The notes beneath the pieces were generated by a model, which was not told the origin of the DNA, made no database searches, and saw nothing but the letters and a program-made list of their open reading frames with translations. Positions 18,580 to 27,234 of a stretch of 64,000 nt of DNA are shown one piece after another. The DNA lies in the NCBI RefSeq assembly GCF_001307315.1, contig NZ_LGUC01000001.1, positions 434,001 through 498,000 of the forward strand, read 5' to 3'. The first letter of the stretch is position 1. Every line of letters starts with the position of its first letter. Source of the stretch: Halolamina pelagica (lineage in GTDB: Archaea > Halobacteriota > Halobacteria > Halobacteriales > Haloferacaceae). A program made the position numbers and the translations under genes.

Positions 18580-19089
18580 TCATCGCTCGGCCGGCGGCGG
18601 CGTACAGATCGACTCGCGCTGTCGCCACGCGTGGTCGATCTCCCGCATCAACAGCGCGCAGTCGAACCGCACCGCGTCGTCGTCGAGGCGCTGATCCTCG
18701 AAGAAGCCCGAGTGGACGCTCTCGACCGTAAGCGGTTCGACCGACCACGTCTCGGTGTCGAGTTCGACGCCCTCGTAGGTGCGTTCGGCCCCACTATCGG
18801 GATCGCCGACGCCCGCGTCCGACTCCGCAGGCGCGTAGCCGAGGGAGCCCTCTCTGAAGAACGCCGAAGCGGCATCGATATCGTCGAAGACGGAGTCGGG
18901 TGGCAGGTCGTCGGCGACACGCCCATCGACGGCCACGTTCGCTTCCCCGTCGTCGCTCCTCATCTCGACTGCGTAGTGATCCCCGTCCTCCTCGGTCTCG
19001 AACGTCGCGTGGCTGTAGCTGCCGGAGAACAGGCGACTACCGAACAGGACTTGCAGCCACGAGTCGGTGTCGCGGATAACGGCAAGCAT
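18580..19089 (-). CDS. Hypothetical protein, possibly DUF2071-like
   Basis: The 169-residue acidic protein begins MLAVIRDTDSWLQVLFGSRLF. Its conserved-looking blocks are SAFFREGSLGY, the stretch WSVEPLTVESVHSGFFED, and VRFDCALLMREIDHAW near the end. The order of these blocks reminds me of the C-terminal half of DUF2071/YqjF proteins, but this is weak. It is transcribed divergently from icd with only 30 nt between the starts, so the two promoters must overlap. A much longer in-frame extension upstream is antisense to icd and was not used. Confidence 0.6.
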   Translation of the reverse strand: MLAVIRDTDSWLQVLFGSRLFSGSYSHATFETEEDGDHYAVEMRSDDGEANVAVDGRVADDLPPDSVFDDIDAASAFFREGSLGYAPAESDAGVGDPDSGAERTYEGVELDTETWSVEPLTVESVHSGFFEDQRLDDDAVRFDCALLMREIDHAWRQRESICTPPPAER

Positions 19090-19119
19090 TTGGGGCCGCT
19101 CCGAGACGTTTAACGCGCT

Positions 19120-20391
19120 ATGAGCTACGAGCACATCGAACCGCCGGAGTCGGGGTCGAAGATCACCCTGGCCGACGAGGAGACCGGCGAACTCGACGTA
19201 CCGAACGACCCGATCATCCCGATCATCCACGGCGACGGCATCGGGAAGGAAGTCGGTCCCGCGGCCCAGAAGGTGCTGACCGCCGCCGCCGAGGCGACTG
19301 GTCGTGACGTGAACTGGATGCGCGTCTACGCCGGCGAGACCGCCCGCGAGATGTACGACGAGAACCTCCCCGACGAGACGGTGGAGGCCATCCGCGAACA
19401 CCGCGTCGCGATCAAGGGGCCGCTGACGACGCCCGTCGGCGCCGGCTTCCGCTCGCTGAACGTCGCGCTGCGGCAGACGCTCGACCTGTACGCGAACGTC
19501 CGACCGACGTACTACCTCGACGGCGCGCCGTCGCCGATGAAGGACCCGGAGGCCATGAACATGGTCACGTTCCGGGAGAACACCGAAGACGTCTACGCCG
19601 GCATCGAGTGGGAGGCCGGCACCGACGACGTCGAGGAGGTCCGTGACTTCGTCGAGCAGGAGATGGGCTTCGACGAGACGATGCACGACGGCCCCATCGG
19701 TATCGGCATCAAGCCGATCTCCGAGAAGGGCTCGAAGCGTCTCGTGCGCGAGGCGATCGACTACGCCATCGAAAACGATCGCGACAAGGTCACGCTGGTC
19801 CACAAGGGGAACATCATGAAGTTCACCGAGGGCCAGTTCGGCGAGTGGGGCATGGAAGTCGCCGAGGAGGAGTACCCCGACGAGGAGGTCTTCGCCGCGC
19901 CCGACTCGCTGTGGGAGCAGGAGGGTGAGGTCGACATCCCCGAGGACGCCGTCATGGTCGACGAGCGCCTCGCGGACGCGATGCTCCAGTGGATGCAGCT
20001 CCGCCCCGACGAGTACGACGTGCTGGCGATGCCGAACCTCAACGGCGACTACCTCTCCGACGCCGCGGGCGCCCAGATCGGCGGCCTCGGCATCGCGCCG
20101 GGCGCCAACTTCGGCCACGGGCGCGTGCTCGCGGAGCCGGTCCATGGCTCCTCGCCGAAGAACGCCGGCGAGAACAAGGCCAACCCGACCGCGCTGATCC
20201 TCTCCGGTCGCCTGATGTTCGAGCACATCGGCTGGGAGGACACCGGGACGCTGGTGCGTGACGCCGTCGAGAAGACGATCTCCGAGGGCGACGTGACCTA
20301 CGACATCGAGCGCCACCGCGAGGACGCCCGGAAGCTCTCGACCGACGAGTACGCCGAGGCCGTCGTCGAGAACATTCGCGAACTCGCCTAA
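19120..20391 (+). CDS. icd: Isocitrate dehydrogenase
   Basis: The 423-residue enzyme oxidatively decarboxylates isocitrate to 2-oxoglutarate in the citric acid cycle. Visible signatures are IPIIHGDGIGKEVGPA near the N-terminus, phosphate/substrate region GFRSLNVALRQTLDLYANVRP, MNMVTFRENTEDVYAGIEW, and the metal and cofactor region MPNLNGDYLSDAAGAQIGGLG followed by EPVHGSSPKNAGENKANPTA. Known haloarchaeal enzymes prefer NADP; cofactor choice was not verified here. The length is normal and the frame intact. Confidence 0.96.
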   Translation: MSYEHIEPPESGSKITLADEETGELDVPNDPIIPIIHGDGIGKEVGPAAQKVLTAAAEATGRDVNWMRVYAGETAREMYDENLPDETVEAIREHRVAIKGPLTTPVGAGFRSLNVALRQTLDLYANVRPTYYLDGAPSPMKDPEAMNMVTFRENTEDVYAGIEWEAGTDDVEEVRDFVEQEMGFDETMHDGPIGIGIKPISEKGSKRLVREAIDYAIENDRDKVTLVHKGNIMKFTEGQFGEWGMEVAEEEYPDEEVFAAPDSLWEQEGEVDIPEDAVMVDERLADAMLQWMQLRPDEYDVLAMPNLNGDYLSDAAGAQIGGLGIAPGANFGHGRVLAEPVHGSSPKNAGENKANPTALILSGRLMFEHIGWEDTGTLVRDAVEKTISEGDVTYDIERHREDARKLSTDEYAEAVVENIRELA

Positions 20392-20406
20392 GCGAGTTCC
20401 TCGGGC

Positions 20407-20427
20407 TCTCGCGGCTGCGCCGCGAGA
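20407..20427 (+). terminator. GC-rich hairpin after icd
   Basis: A 9-bp perfect stem TCTCGCGGC / GCCGCGAGA with a 3-nt loop lies 15 nt after the icd stop. A T-rich stretch (CGTTTTCTTTC, around 20469-20479) follows about 45 nt later. Archaeal termination usually depends on T runs, so the hairpin may instead stabilise the 3' end or serve the convergent cupin gene. Confidence 0.45.
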
Positions 20428-20499
20428 ACATCGAGAAGCTGTCGTAGAGCCCGCTCTCTACTTTCGACCCGTTTTCTTTCGCTGCCCGCCCGTCAGTGC

Positions 20500-20841
20500 C
20501 TACTCCGCCCAATCGGGGTCGGTCCGCGGCGGCGCGAACACGTCGATGCCGACGACGGGCTCGTCACCCCGGTTCTCGGCGCCGTGGACCTCGTCGCCGA
20601 GCAGCGTGTAGGACTCGCCAGCGCCGACGGTGACCTCCTCGCCGTCCTCGAGGACGAACGTGAGTTCGCCCTGGGTGATCAGGCCGGCCTGCTCGTGGTG
20701 GTGGCTGTGCGAGGGGACCTCGGCGCCGGGCTCGATGCGGAAGTGCTGGACGCTGGTCTCTTCGCCGCTGGCGCCGACAGTCAGGTGCACGTCGTCGACC
20801 GCCTCGACGAAATCGTCGTCGTCCGGTGTGTAGCGATCCAT
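20500..20841 (-). CDS. Cupin-domain protein
   Basis: The 113-residue protein is one cupin barrel. Cupin motif 1 is PGAEVPSHSHHHEQAGLITQGE, with three candidate metal His residues and Glu. Motif 2 is GAGESYTLLGDEVHGAENRGD, with the fourth His. Such stand-alone barrels bind metals and serve as small dioxygenases, isomerases or sensors; no substrate can be assigned. It is convergent with icd and lies 49 nt downstream of the SDR gene start-to-stop direction on the minus strand. Confidence 0.88.
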   Translation of the reverse strand: MDRYTPDDDDFVEAVDDVHLTVGASGEETSVQHFRIEPGAEVPSHSHHHEQAGLITQGELTFVLEDGEEVTVGAGESYTLLGDEVHGAENRGDEPVVGIDVFAPPRTDPDWAE

Positions 20842-20890
20842 GTGGGTGTATGGCGAACGAGGGCGTATAGTTCCTCAGCTTCCGGCGAAG

Positions 20891-21724
20891 CTACTCCAAC
20901 AGTTCCCGGGGCGGCGACTGCCAGTCGCTCGCGGAGTCCTGCGGCTCGTACCCCAGCAGCTCCTTCGTGTGCTTCAGGTCGAACCAACTCCGCGGATTAT
21001 CACTCGTGGCGAAGAAGATCCCGAACTCGGTGTCCTCGTCGGTCAGACACAGCTCCACCAACTGCGCCCAGTCCCGCAGCGAGAGCCACGTCCCCTTCAG
21101 CCGCTTCACTTGCTCGGTGTACTCGTCGCTGCCGCGCTCCCAGTCGCCGTTCTCGACGCCCTGCTCGGCGTCGCCGTAAGGGTTGTCGTACAGCCCGCCG
21201 CGGACGCTGGCGATCCGGGCGGCGTAGAACCGCTTGGGGTACTCCCGCTGCTCGATGTAGAACCGACCCATGTCCTCGCCGTACGCCTTCGAGACGCCGT
21301 AGTAGGAGTCGGGCCGCTCGTCGTCGTCGACGGTGACGTTGGTGTCGTCGTCGAGCTCGTACACGTCGGGCTTGCCCTCCTCCTCCCACATCCCCGCGGC
21401 GTGGATCGAGGAGGCGAACAGGAAGCGTTCGACCTCGGCGTCTGCGGCCGCTTCGAGCACGTTCCGTGTGCCGACGAGGTTGCTCTGTTCGACGGACTCC
21501 CACGTCGCGGAGACGTGCGGGTCCGCGGCGAGGTGGACCACCGCGTCGACGCCGTCGAACGCCGGGCGGATCTCCTCGTACGCGGAAACGTCGGCGACGT
21601 GGTCCACGTCCGGCGCCGCCTCGCGGTCGAGGTAGACGAACTCGTGATCCGAGTCGTCACTGTCCAGGTGCTGCTTGATCCCCGAGGCGACGCGACCCTC
21701 CGAACCGGTGACTAGCACGCGCAT
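20891..21724 (-). CDS. NAD-dependent epimerase/dehydratase (extended SDR, Azf/uronate-dehydrogenase-like)
   Basis: The 277-residue protein begins MRVLVTGSEGRVASGI, a TGxxGxxG Rossmann motif. It has the SDR Ser in FLFASSIHAAG and the YxxxK pair in SYYGVSKAYGEDMGR. The C-terminal part has TWLSLRDWAQLVELCL and YEPQDSASDW, which resembles Azf, the haloarchaeal NAD-dependent glucose-6-phosphate dehydrogenase, and uronate dehydrogenases. The sugar substrate is inferred only by resemblance. The ATG at 21722-21724 was chosen by the position of the glycine motif. Confidence 0.82.
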   Translation of the reverse strand: MRVLVTGSEGRVASGIKQHLDSDDSDHEFVYLDREAAPDVDHVADVSAYEEIRPAFDGVDAVVHLAADPHVSATWESVEQSNLVGTRNVLEAAADAEVERFLFASSIHAAGMWEEEGKPDVYELDDDTNVTVDDDERPDSYYGVSKAYGEDMGRFYIEQREYPKRFYAARIASVRGGLYDNPYGDAEQGVENGDWERGSDEYTEQVKRLKGTWLSLRDWAQLVELCLTDEDTEFGIFFATSDNPRSWFDLKHTKELLGYEPQDSASDWQSPPRELLE

Positions 21725-21839
21725 ACTCCGAAGTCGGTGGAGCCGGGGATAAGCCTCGGGATGCGTGCGGGCCGGCGGGGCGTCGACGCCCGCCGCGGCG
21801 AGCGGAGGATTCATAGCCGAAAGCGCACCACCTCGACCC

Positions 21840-22355
21840 ATGTACGCGGTCGTCGGCTGCACCGAGTGTGGCACCTACTGGCTGCTCACGGATCCCCGCG
21901 AGAGCGACTCGGCGACCTGTCCGAAGTGCGGGCGACGCCACCAGACGAAGAAGCTCCGGACGTTCTACGAGACCGACGACCGCGAGGCCGCCCGCGAGGC
22001 GCGCGCGGCGCTCCTGGCGAAGAAACACGGCGACAGCGCTGCCTTCAACGACGTCGCCCACGTCTCCGAACTCGAGGACCGCGTCGAGGACAGCGGCATG
22101 TCCGAGACCGAGTACCTCGAACAGTCCGGCATCGATCCCGACGAGGTGCAGGCGGCGGGGGACACCTCGACGGAGTCGTCGCGGAGCCGCGACGAGAAGG
22201 TCCGCGACGCCGTCCGGGAGGGCGGCACCGAGGCGGAAATTCTGGAGCGGGCCGTCGACGACGGCGTCCCACGCGGCGCCGCGGAGAAACTGCTGGAGAA
22301 ACTCCGCCGGCAGGGAGAAGTGATCCAGTCCGGCGGGGAGTTGCGGCTGGTCTGA
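21840..22355 (+). CDS. Zinc-ribbon plus helical C-terminal domain protein (DUF5817-like)
   Basis: The 171-residue protein starts MYAVVGCTECGTYWLL and has a second pair CPKCGRRHQTKKL, forming an N-terminal zinc ribbon (residues 7-35). A charged helical region follows. The C-terminal part, residues about 115-171, with AVREGGTEAEILERAVDDGVP and VIQSGGELRLV, looks like a winged helix. I recall this order as haloarchaeal DUF5817. A nucleic-acid-binding role is plausible but not shown. It is transcribed divergently from the SDR gene. Confidence 0.72.
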   Translation: MYAVVGCTECGTYWLLTDPRESDSATCPKCGRRHQTKKLRTFYETDDREAAREARAALLAKKHGDSAAFNDVAHVSELEDRVEDSGMSETEYLEQSGIDPDEVQAAGDTSTESSRSRDEKVRDAVREGGTEAEILERAVDDGVPRGAAEKLLEKLRRQGEVIQSGGELRLV

Positions 22356-22373
22356 GGCGGACGCGCCCGGGGC

Positions 22374-23605
22374 TTACCGGCCCAGCTCCGCGTGCGCGCT
22401 CGACAGATTCCGCGAGGCGAGCGCCGAGAGCAGCGAGAGCTCGCCCGCGAGCGCCCCGGTCGCCACACACTCCGCCAGCGCGTCGGCGTTCGAGCCAGCG
22501 GGGTCGCCGCCACCGCGGATGCCCAGCACGTCCAGCCCCTCGGACTGCGTCGGGAGCTTCGTGCCGCCACCGACGGTACCGACCTCGATCGAGGCCAGCG
22601 AGACCGCGGCGTAGAGGCCGTCCTCCCGGGCTTCGACGGAGACGATCCCGTTGCTCCCCTCGACGACCTGCGCGGCGTCCTGCCCGGTCGCGAGATACAT
22701 CGCGGCGACGACGTTCGCGACCTGGGCGTTGAAGCCGAGACTGCCGGCTTTCGCGCTGCCGATGAGGTTCTTCCGAGTGTTCACCTCGGCGATCGCCTCG
22801 GGCGTGGTTTTCAGCGTCTCTTCGACGAACTCCCGGGGAGTAGCGCCTCCGCGGTGACGCTGCGCCCGCGCCCCTCGACGGCGTTGATCGCGGCGGGCTT
22901 TTTGTCCGTACAGAGGTTGCCCGAGAGCGCGACCAGCGAGGCGTCGGTCTCCGCCTCGATCACGTCGCAGGCCTCGCCGGTGGCGATGGTGGCCATGTTC
23001 ATCCCCATCGCGTCGGCGGTGTCGTAGCGGAAGCGCAGGAACACGTTGTCGCCGACGACGTACGGCGTCACGTCCAGCAGTTTCCCGTGGCTCGTCGTCG
23101 ACTCGGCGGCCTCCCGCAGCAGGTCGGTGTCGTCCCGGACCCACTCCGCGAGCGCCTGGGACTCGGCGATCCCGCTCGTCTGGAAGACGGGTGCGCGAGT
23201 CATCCCCTGTTTCGTGACCCGGGCGGTCGCGCCGCCGGCGTCGTCGATGACGGAGAGCCCACGGTTGACCGAGGCCAGCAGCGCGCCCTCTGTCGTCGCC
23301 AGCGGGAGGTACGTCTCGCCGGAGTACGCGCCGCCGTCGATCGTGACGGGGCCGGCGACGCCCATCGGGATCTGGGCGGCGCCGATCATGTTCTCGATGT
23401 TGGAGCCCGCCGCCTTCTCGGCCGGGAAGCTGTAGTCGCCGGTGGTGTCCAGTTCGGCGCCGGAGTGGCGCTCCACCACCAGCCGCCGGGCCGCGGCGGC
23501 GGTGTCGGCGTCGGCGTGCTCTCCGAGTTCGTACAGCCGGAGGTCGCCGCTCTCGACCCGGTCGGCGAGTTCCTCCGCGGTGTCGGCGTCGACGCGGTCG
23601 GTCAT
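22374..23605 (-). CDS. hmgA: HMG-CoA reductase (class I), one apparent frameshift
   Basis: This enzyme reduces HMG-CoA to mevalonate for archaeal isoprenoid lipids and is the target of statins such as mevinolin in haloarchaea. Signatures are ENMIGAAQIPMGVAGPVTID, catalytic Glu in TTEGALLASVNRG, Lys in NLCTDKKPAAIN, DAMGMNM, GTVGGGTKLPTQSE, and the C-terminal catalytic His in LSSAHAELGR. The frame breaks at plus-strand G run 22835-22838. One extra base joins RSVTAEALLP to REFVEETLKTTPEAI and gives about 410 residues, normal for the family. An essential gene is unlikely to be truly broken. Confidence 0.93.
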
Positions 23606-23732
23606 GCCCCGGGTTCCGCCGGGGCGGGCAAACCGTTACCGATCCGCGGCGGCCGGGCGCGCGCCGTCGCGGCCCCGCGTCGGCTCGCCCGGTTCCCGAA
23701 CGGTTTTGGCCGGTCCGACCCGCGCTCCACCA

Positions 23733-25277
23733 ATGACCGAGGCCGCCGACACCGTCTTCATCGACGGCGAGATCCACACGCTGACCGATCCAGACGAGAC
23801 CCACGAGGCCGTCGCCGTCCGGGACGGCGAGATCGTCCGGCTGGGAACCACCTACGACGTGGAGTTCCTCGCGGGCACCGACACCGAGGTGATCGACCTC
23901 GACGGGCGCGTGCTCCTCCCGGGGTTCATCGACGCCCACACCCACCTCACCACCGTCGGGAAGTACCTCGTCCACGCCGATCTCTCGGCGGCCGGGGACC
24001 TCGACTCGGCGGTCTCGATCCTGCGGGAGCACGCCGCCGAAACCGACGGCCCCGAGGATGGTGAATGGGTACGGGGCTACGGCTACGACGAGAGCACCTG
24101 GCCCGAGGACCGCTACCTCGACCGCGAGGACTTAGACGCCGTGAGCGAGGCGCGCCCGGTCGTCGCGTTCCGCGAGGACATGCACGTCGCCTCCGTCAAC
24201 AGCGTCGTGCTCGACCGCTACGAGCGCGAGATGGCGCAGGCCAACGTCCACTACGAGGACGGGGAGCCGACGGGCGTCCTGGTGGAGGAGGCCGTCGACG
24301 TGCTCTACGAGGCCGTCGCCCCCGACACCGACGAGACCGAACGCCTCGTCGCGGCCGCGCAGACACACGCCAACGAGCGCGGCGTCACCGGGATCCACGA
24401 CATGGTTCGGGGCTCCTACGCCCCGGAGGTGTACCGCGAGCTGGACCTCGCCGACGAACTCTCGCTGCGGGTTCGGGTGAACTACTGGGCCGACCACCTC
24501 GACGCGCTGATCGAGACCGGGCTCAGAACCAACCACGGCTCCGGGATGGTCCAAACGGGGGCGATCAAGACCTACACTGACGGCTCCTTCGGCGGCCGCA
24601 CGGCCCGCGTCTCCGAGGCGTACGACGACGACCCCGCGGAGCACGGCTCCTGGGTTGTCGACCCCGAGGAGCTCCAGGAGATCGTCCAGCGCGCCGACGA
24701 CGCCGGCTTTCAGGTCACCGCCCACGCCATCGGCGACGAGGCCATCGACGCGGTGCTCGACGCCTACGCGGCGACCGACGACCCCGGCGGGATGCGCCAC
24801 CGCGTCGAGCACGTGGAACTCGCCTCCGACGAGGCGATCCAGCGCTTCGCCGACATGGGCGTCGTCGCCTCCGTCCAGCCGAACTTCCTCAAGTGGGCGA
24901 AGCCGGGCGGGCTCTACGACTCCCGGCTCGGCGACCGCCGGACGGAGACGAACCGCTACGCGCTGCTCGAGGACGCGGGCGCGCCCCTCGCGTTCGGCTC
25001 TGACTGCATGCCGCTCGACCCGTTACTGGGCGTCCACCACGCCGTCACCACCGATGTCGACGCCCAGCGGCTCTCGGTCACCGACGCGCTGCGAGCGTAC
25101 ACGCTCGGCGCAGCGTACGCCGGCTTCGACGAGGAGCGACTCGGCACCGTCGAGCCCGGGAAGCTCGCGGACTTCACCGTGCTCGAGCGCTCGCCGTGGG
25201 AGCACACGACCGAGATCGAGGGGATCGACGTGGCGATGACGGTCGTCGACGGCGAAGTCGTCTACGACGGCCGGTAA
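23733..25277 (+). CDS. Amidohydrolase family protein (YtcJ-like)
   Basis: The 514-residue metal-dependent hydrolase has DAHTHLTTVGK near residue 70 (first metal His pair). TAHAIGDEAIDAVLDAY and RVEHVELASDEAIQRF carry the next His residues. FGSDCMPLDPLLGVHHAV holds the catalytic Asp, followed by the C-terminal beta-sandwich GTVEPGKLADFTVLE. This matches the amidohydrolase_3/YtcJ group, whose substrates are diverse. The ATG at 23733 lies about 30 nt after a CGGTTTTGG stretch and is preferred over earlier in-frame starts that overlap the hmgA promoter. Confidence 0.88.
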   Translation: MTEAADTVFIDGEIHTLTDPDETHEAVAVRDGEIVRLGTTYDVEFLAGTDTEVIDLDGRVLLPGFIDAHTHLTTVGKYLVHADLSAAGDLDSAVSILREHAAETDGPEDGEWVRGYGYDESTWPEDRYLDREDLDAVSEARPVVAFREDMHVASVNSVVLDRYEREMAQANVHYEDGEPTGVLVEEAVDVLYEAVAPDTDETERLVAAAQTHANERGVTGIHDMVRGSYAPEVYRELDLADELSLRVRVNYWADHLDALIETGLRTNHGSGMVQTGAIKTYTDGSFGGRTARVSEAYDDDPAEHGSWVVDPEELQEIVQRADDAGFQVTAHAIGDEAIDAVLDAYAATDDPGGMRHRVEHVELASDEAIQRFADMGVVASVQPNFLKWAKPGGLYDSRLGDRRTETNRYALLEDAGAPLAFGSDCMPLDPLLGVHHAVTTDVDAQRLSVTDALRAYTLGAAYAGFDEERLGTVEPGKLADFTVLERSPWEHTTEIEGIDVAMTVVDGEVVYDGR

Positions 25278-25303
25278 CGACCAATTCGCCCGGGAACGGC
25301 GTG

Positions 25304-25717
25304 CTACCGCTCGACCGCGGGCGCTCGCTCACGCGCGCCCTCCCCCTCGGGCCGGGCGCCGCTCTCCAGCAGCCGATCCATTCGTGCCTCGAACTCCGCG
25401 TCGGTGAGCTCGCCCGCGGCGTAGCGCTGCTGGAGCGTTTCGATCGGTTCGGGCTCCCGCTCGGGCGTCGACGGCGCACTGGCGGCGGGGTTGGCGGCGC
25501 CGGGCGCGGCCGCGGCCTGTTCGGCGAGCCCGGAACCCAATGAGACCGCCAGCCCGGCCGCCGCGACGGTGAAAAGCACCGCGAGCACGATCGCGGGGGT
25601 GGAGCCCGCCATCGCCGTCGAGAGGACGCCGACCATCGACGCGACGAGCATGGCGCCGGTGAGGATCATCCGAACCCGGGGGCTGGAGGGGGCGACGCGG
25701 TGGACCAGATCGCTCAT
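25304..25717 (-). CDS. Two-span membrane protein with C-terminal SHOCT domain
   Basis: The 137-residue protein has two hydrophobic segments (about residues 17-37 and 42-62), an Ala/Pro-rich linker, and a C-terminal SHOCT motif, IETLQQRYAAGELTDAEFEARMDRLLE (residues about 92-118). SHOCT domains are short oligomerisation modules often found on membrane proteins of unknown role. It is convergent with the amidohydrolase gene. The sequence keeps an intact 5-G run near its start, showing that not every such run in the window is shifted. Confidence 0.8.
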   Translation of the reverse strand: MSDLVHRVAPSSPRVRMILTGAMLVASMVGVLSTAMAGSTPAIVLAVLFTVAAAGLAVSLGSGLAEQAAAAPGAANPAASAPSTPEREPEPIETLQQRYAAGELTDAEFEARMDRLLESGARPEGEGARERAPAVER

Positions 25718-25837
25718 GTCGGGCTGCTATTGCTCTCGGCCAAAATAGCTTCTCCCCTCGTCGCGCCTCGTACCGGCGGGCGGCGCCTACCGCAGTCGGG
25801 GGAAAAGCCCATGCACCGAGCGACCCAACGTCGAGCT

Positions 25838-26083
25838 ATGCTCCTCCAGATTCCCGGCGGCCCGGAACTGCTGATCATCTTCCTCGTGATGGCGCTGCTC
25901 GTCGGCGTCCCGGTGGTCCTCGTGGGACTGTTTCTGGTCGTTCGGGCCATCGGTAGCGACGGCGACGACGAGGTCGCCGAACTCAAAGCCCGGATCGAGG
26001 AGCTGGAAGCGCAGGTCGCGGCCGGCAGCGAGGCGGCCCACAACGAAGTGACGGTCGAGGACGACCGGCGGGAGGAGCAGTGA
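25838..26083 (+). CDS. Small single-span membrane protein, first of a tandem pair
   Basis: From the ATG at 25838 the protein has 81 residues: MLLQIPGGPELLIIFLVMAL, one long hydrophobic helix to about residue 38, then an acidic helix with ELKARIEELEAQVA that looks like a short coiled coil. The order resembles TatA/TatE-type small proteins in shape only. It is paralogous to the next gene (shared PGG-E-L start and coiled-coil tail) and overlaps it by four bases. An ATG at 25811 would add nine residues. Confidence 0.6.
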   Translation: MLLQIPGGPELLIIFLVMALLVGVPVVLVGLFLVVRAIGSDGDDEVAELKARIEELEAQVAAGSEAAHNEVTVEDDRREEQ

Positions 26084-26328
26084 CCCCGCTGCAGGTTCCC
26101 GGCGGCATCGAGATCCTCGTGATCCTGCTCGTGCTGCTGTTCAACTTCGTCGTGATCGCCCTGGTGGTGCTGGGGATCGTGTTCCTCTCCAGACGCTGGG
26201 GCGGCGCCGACGAGTCGGAGCTCGACGCGCTTCGGGACCGGGTCGCGGATCTGGAGGCGCAGGTCGAAGCGTTGGCCGCGCGCGGCGACGAGGCGGCTGG
26301 CGACGAGGGGACCGGGGACGACCGCTGA
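26080..26328 (+). CDS. Small single-span membrane protein, second of a tandem pair
   Basis: The GTG start at 26080 overlaps the stop of the preceding paralogue (GTGA), which indicates translational coupling. The 82-residue protein reads MTPLQVPGGIEILVILLVLL and continues hydrophobic to about residue 37. It ends with a coiled-coil-like tail (ELDALRDRVADLEAQVEALA) and an acidic end. The shared plan with its neighbour suggests duplication and possibly a hetero-oligomer in the membrane. The function is unknown. Confidence 0.62.
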   Translation: MTPLQVPGGIEILVILLVLLFNFVVIALVVLGIVFLSRRWGGADESELDALRDRVADLEAQVEALAARGDEAAGDEGTGDDR

Positions 26329-26371
26329 CGGAAACGGCAGGGTTCTTACTCCGGCAGCGCGCGCTTCGGGT

Positions 26372-27231
26372 ATGTCCTTCTTCGACGACCTCGCCGCCCG
26401 TATCGACGCCGTCGACAGCGTCGTCTCCGTGGGGCTGGACGCTGACCTCGACCGCATCCCGTCGTTCCTCGACGATCGGGACCTCCCGCGTTGGGCGTTC
26501 AACCGCCGCATCATCGACGCCACCCACGAGCACGCCGCCTGCTACAAGCCCAACGCCGCGTTCTACGAGGACGCCGACGGCTGGCGCGCGCTCCGGGAGA
26601 CCGTCGCCTACGCCCACGGCAAGGGCGTTCCCGTCCTGCTCGACGCGAAACGCGGGGACATCGGCAACACCGCACGCCAGTACGCGCAGGTGCTCGACGA
26701 AGTCGACGCGATCACCGTCAATCCCTACATGGGCGGCGACTCCCTGCAGCCGTTTCTCGCCGACGCCGATGCGGGGGTGTTCGTGCTCTGTCGCACCTCC
26801 AACCCCGGCGGCGCGGACCTGCAGGATCTCGAACTCGCCTCGGGGAACCGCTGTACGAGCGCGTCGCCGCGCTGGCGGACACGTGGAACGAACACGGCAA
26901 CGTCGGCCTCGTCGTCGGCGCGACCGCCCCCGAGGAGCTGGAGACGGTGCGGGAGATCGTCCCCGAGATCCCGTTTCTCGTGCCGGGCGTCGGCGCGCAG
27001 GGCGGCGATGCGGAGGCCGCGGTGGCGCACGGTCTCGCCGAGCGCGAGGGCGCCGGCGTCGACGTGGGGCTCGTCAACTCCTCGCGCGGGATCATCTTCG
27101 CCGGCGAGGAGGTCGGCCGCAACACGGTTTCGGGGCCGTCCGGCGGCCACGACCCGGACGAAGCCGCCTACTTCGGCGCCGCGGGCGACGCCGCCGAGCG
27201 GCTGAAAACCCGACTGAACCGGTACCGCTGA
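26372..27231 (+). CDS. pyrF: Orotidine 5'-phosphate decarboxylase, one apparent frameshift
   Basis: This enzyme makes UMP, the last step of pyrimidine synthesis. It belongs to the longer OMPdecase group: SVGLDADLDRIPSFL near the start, CYKPNAAFYE, and the catalytic Lys-Asp cluster in LLDAKRGDIGNTARQYAQ. Towards the end are PFLVPGVGAQGGDAE and VNSSRGIIFAGE, the phosphate-binding part. The frame breaks at the G run 26842-26845. One extra G joins QDLELASG to EPLYERVAALADTW and gives about 286 residues. pyrD lies elsewhere in this window (39790-40845). Confidence 0.92.
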
Positions 27232-27234
27232 GGA

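Noticed and set aside
19090-20316. Long minus-strand frame antisense to icd, in frame with the small gene at 18580-19089
   Set aside because: Its translation is Leu/Val/Arg/Asp-rich mirror sequence of icd codons with no domain; only the part beyond icd is plausible coding.
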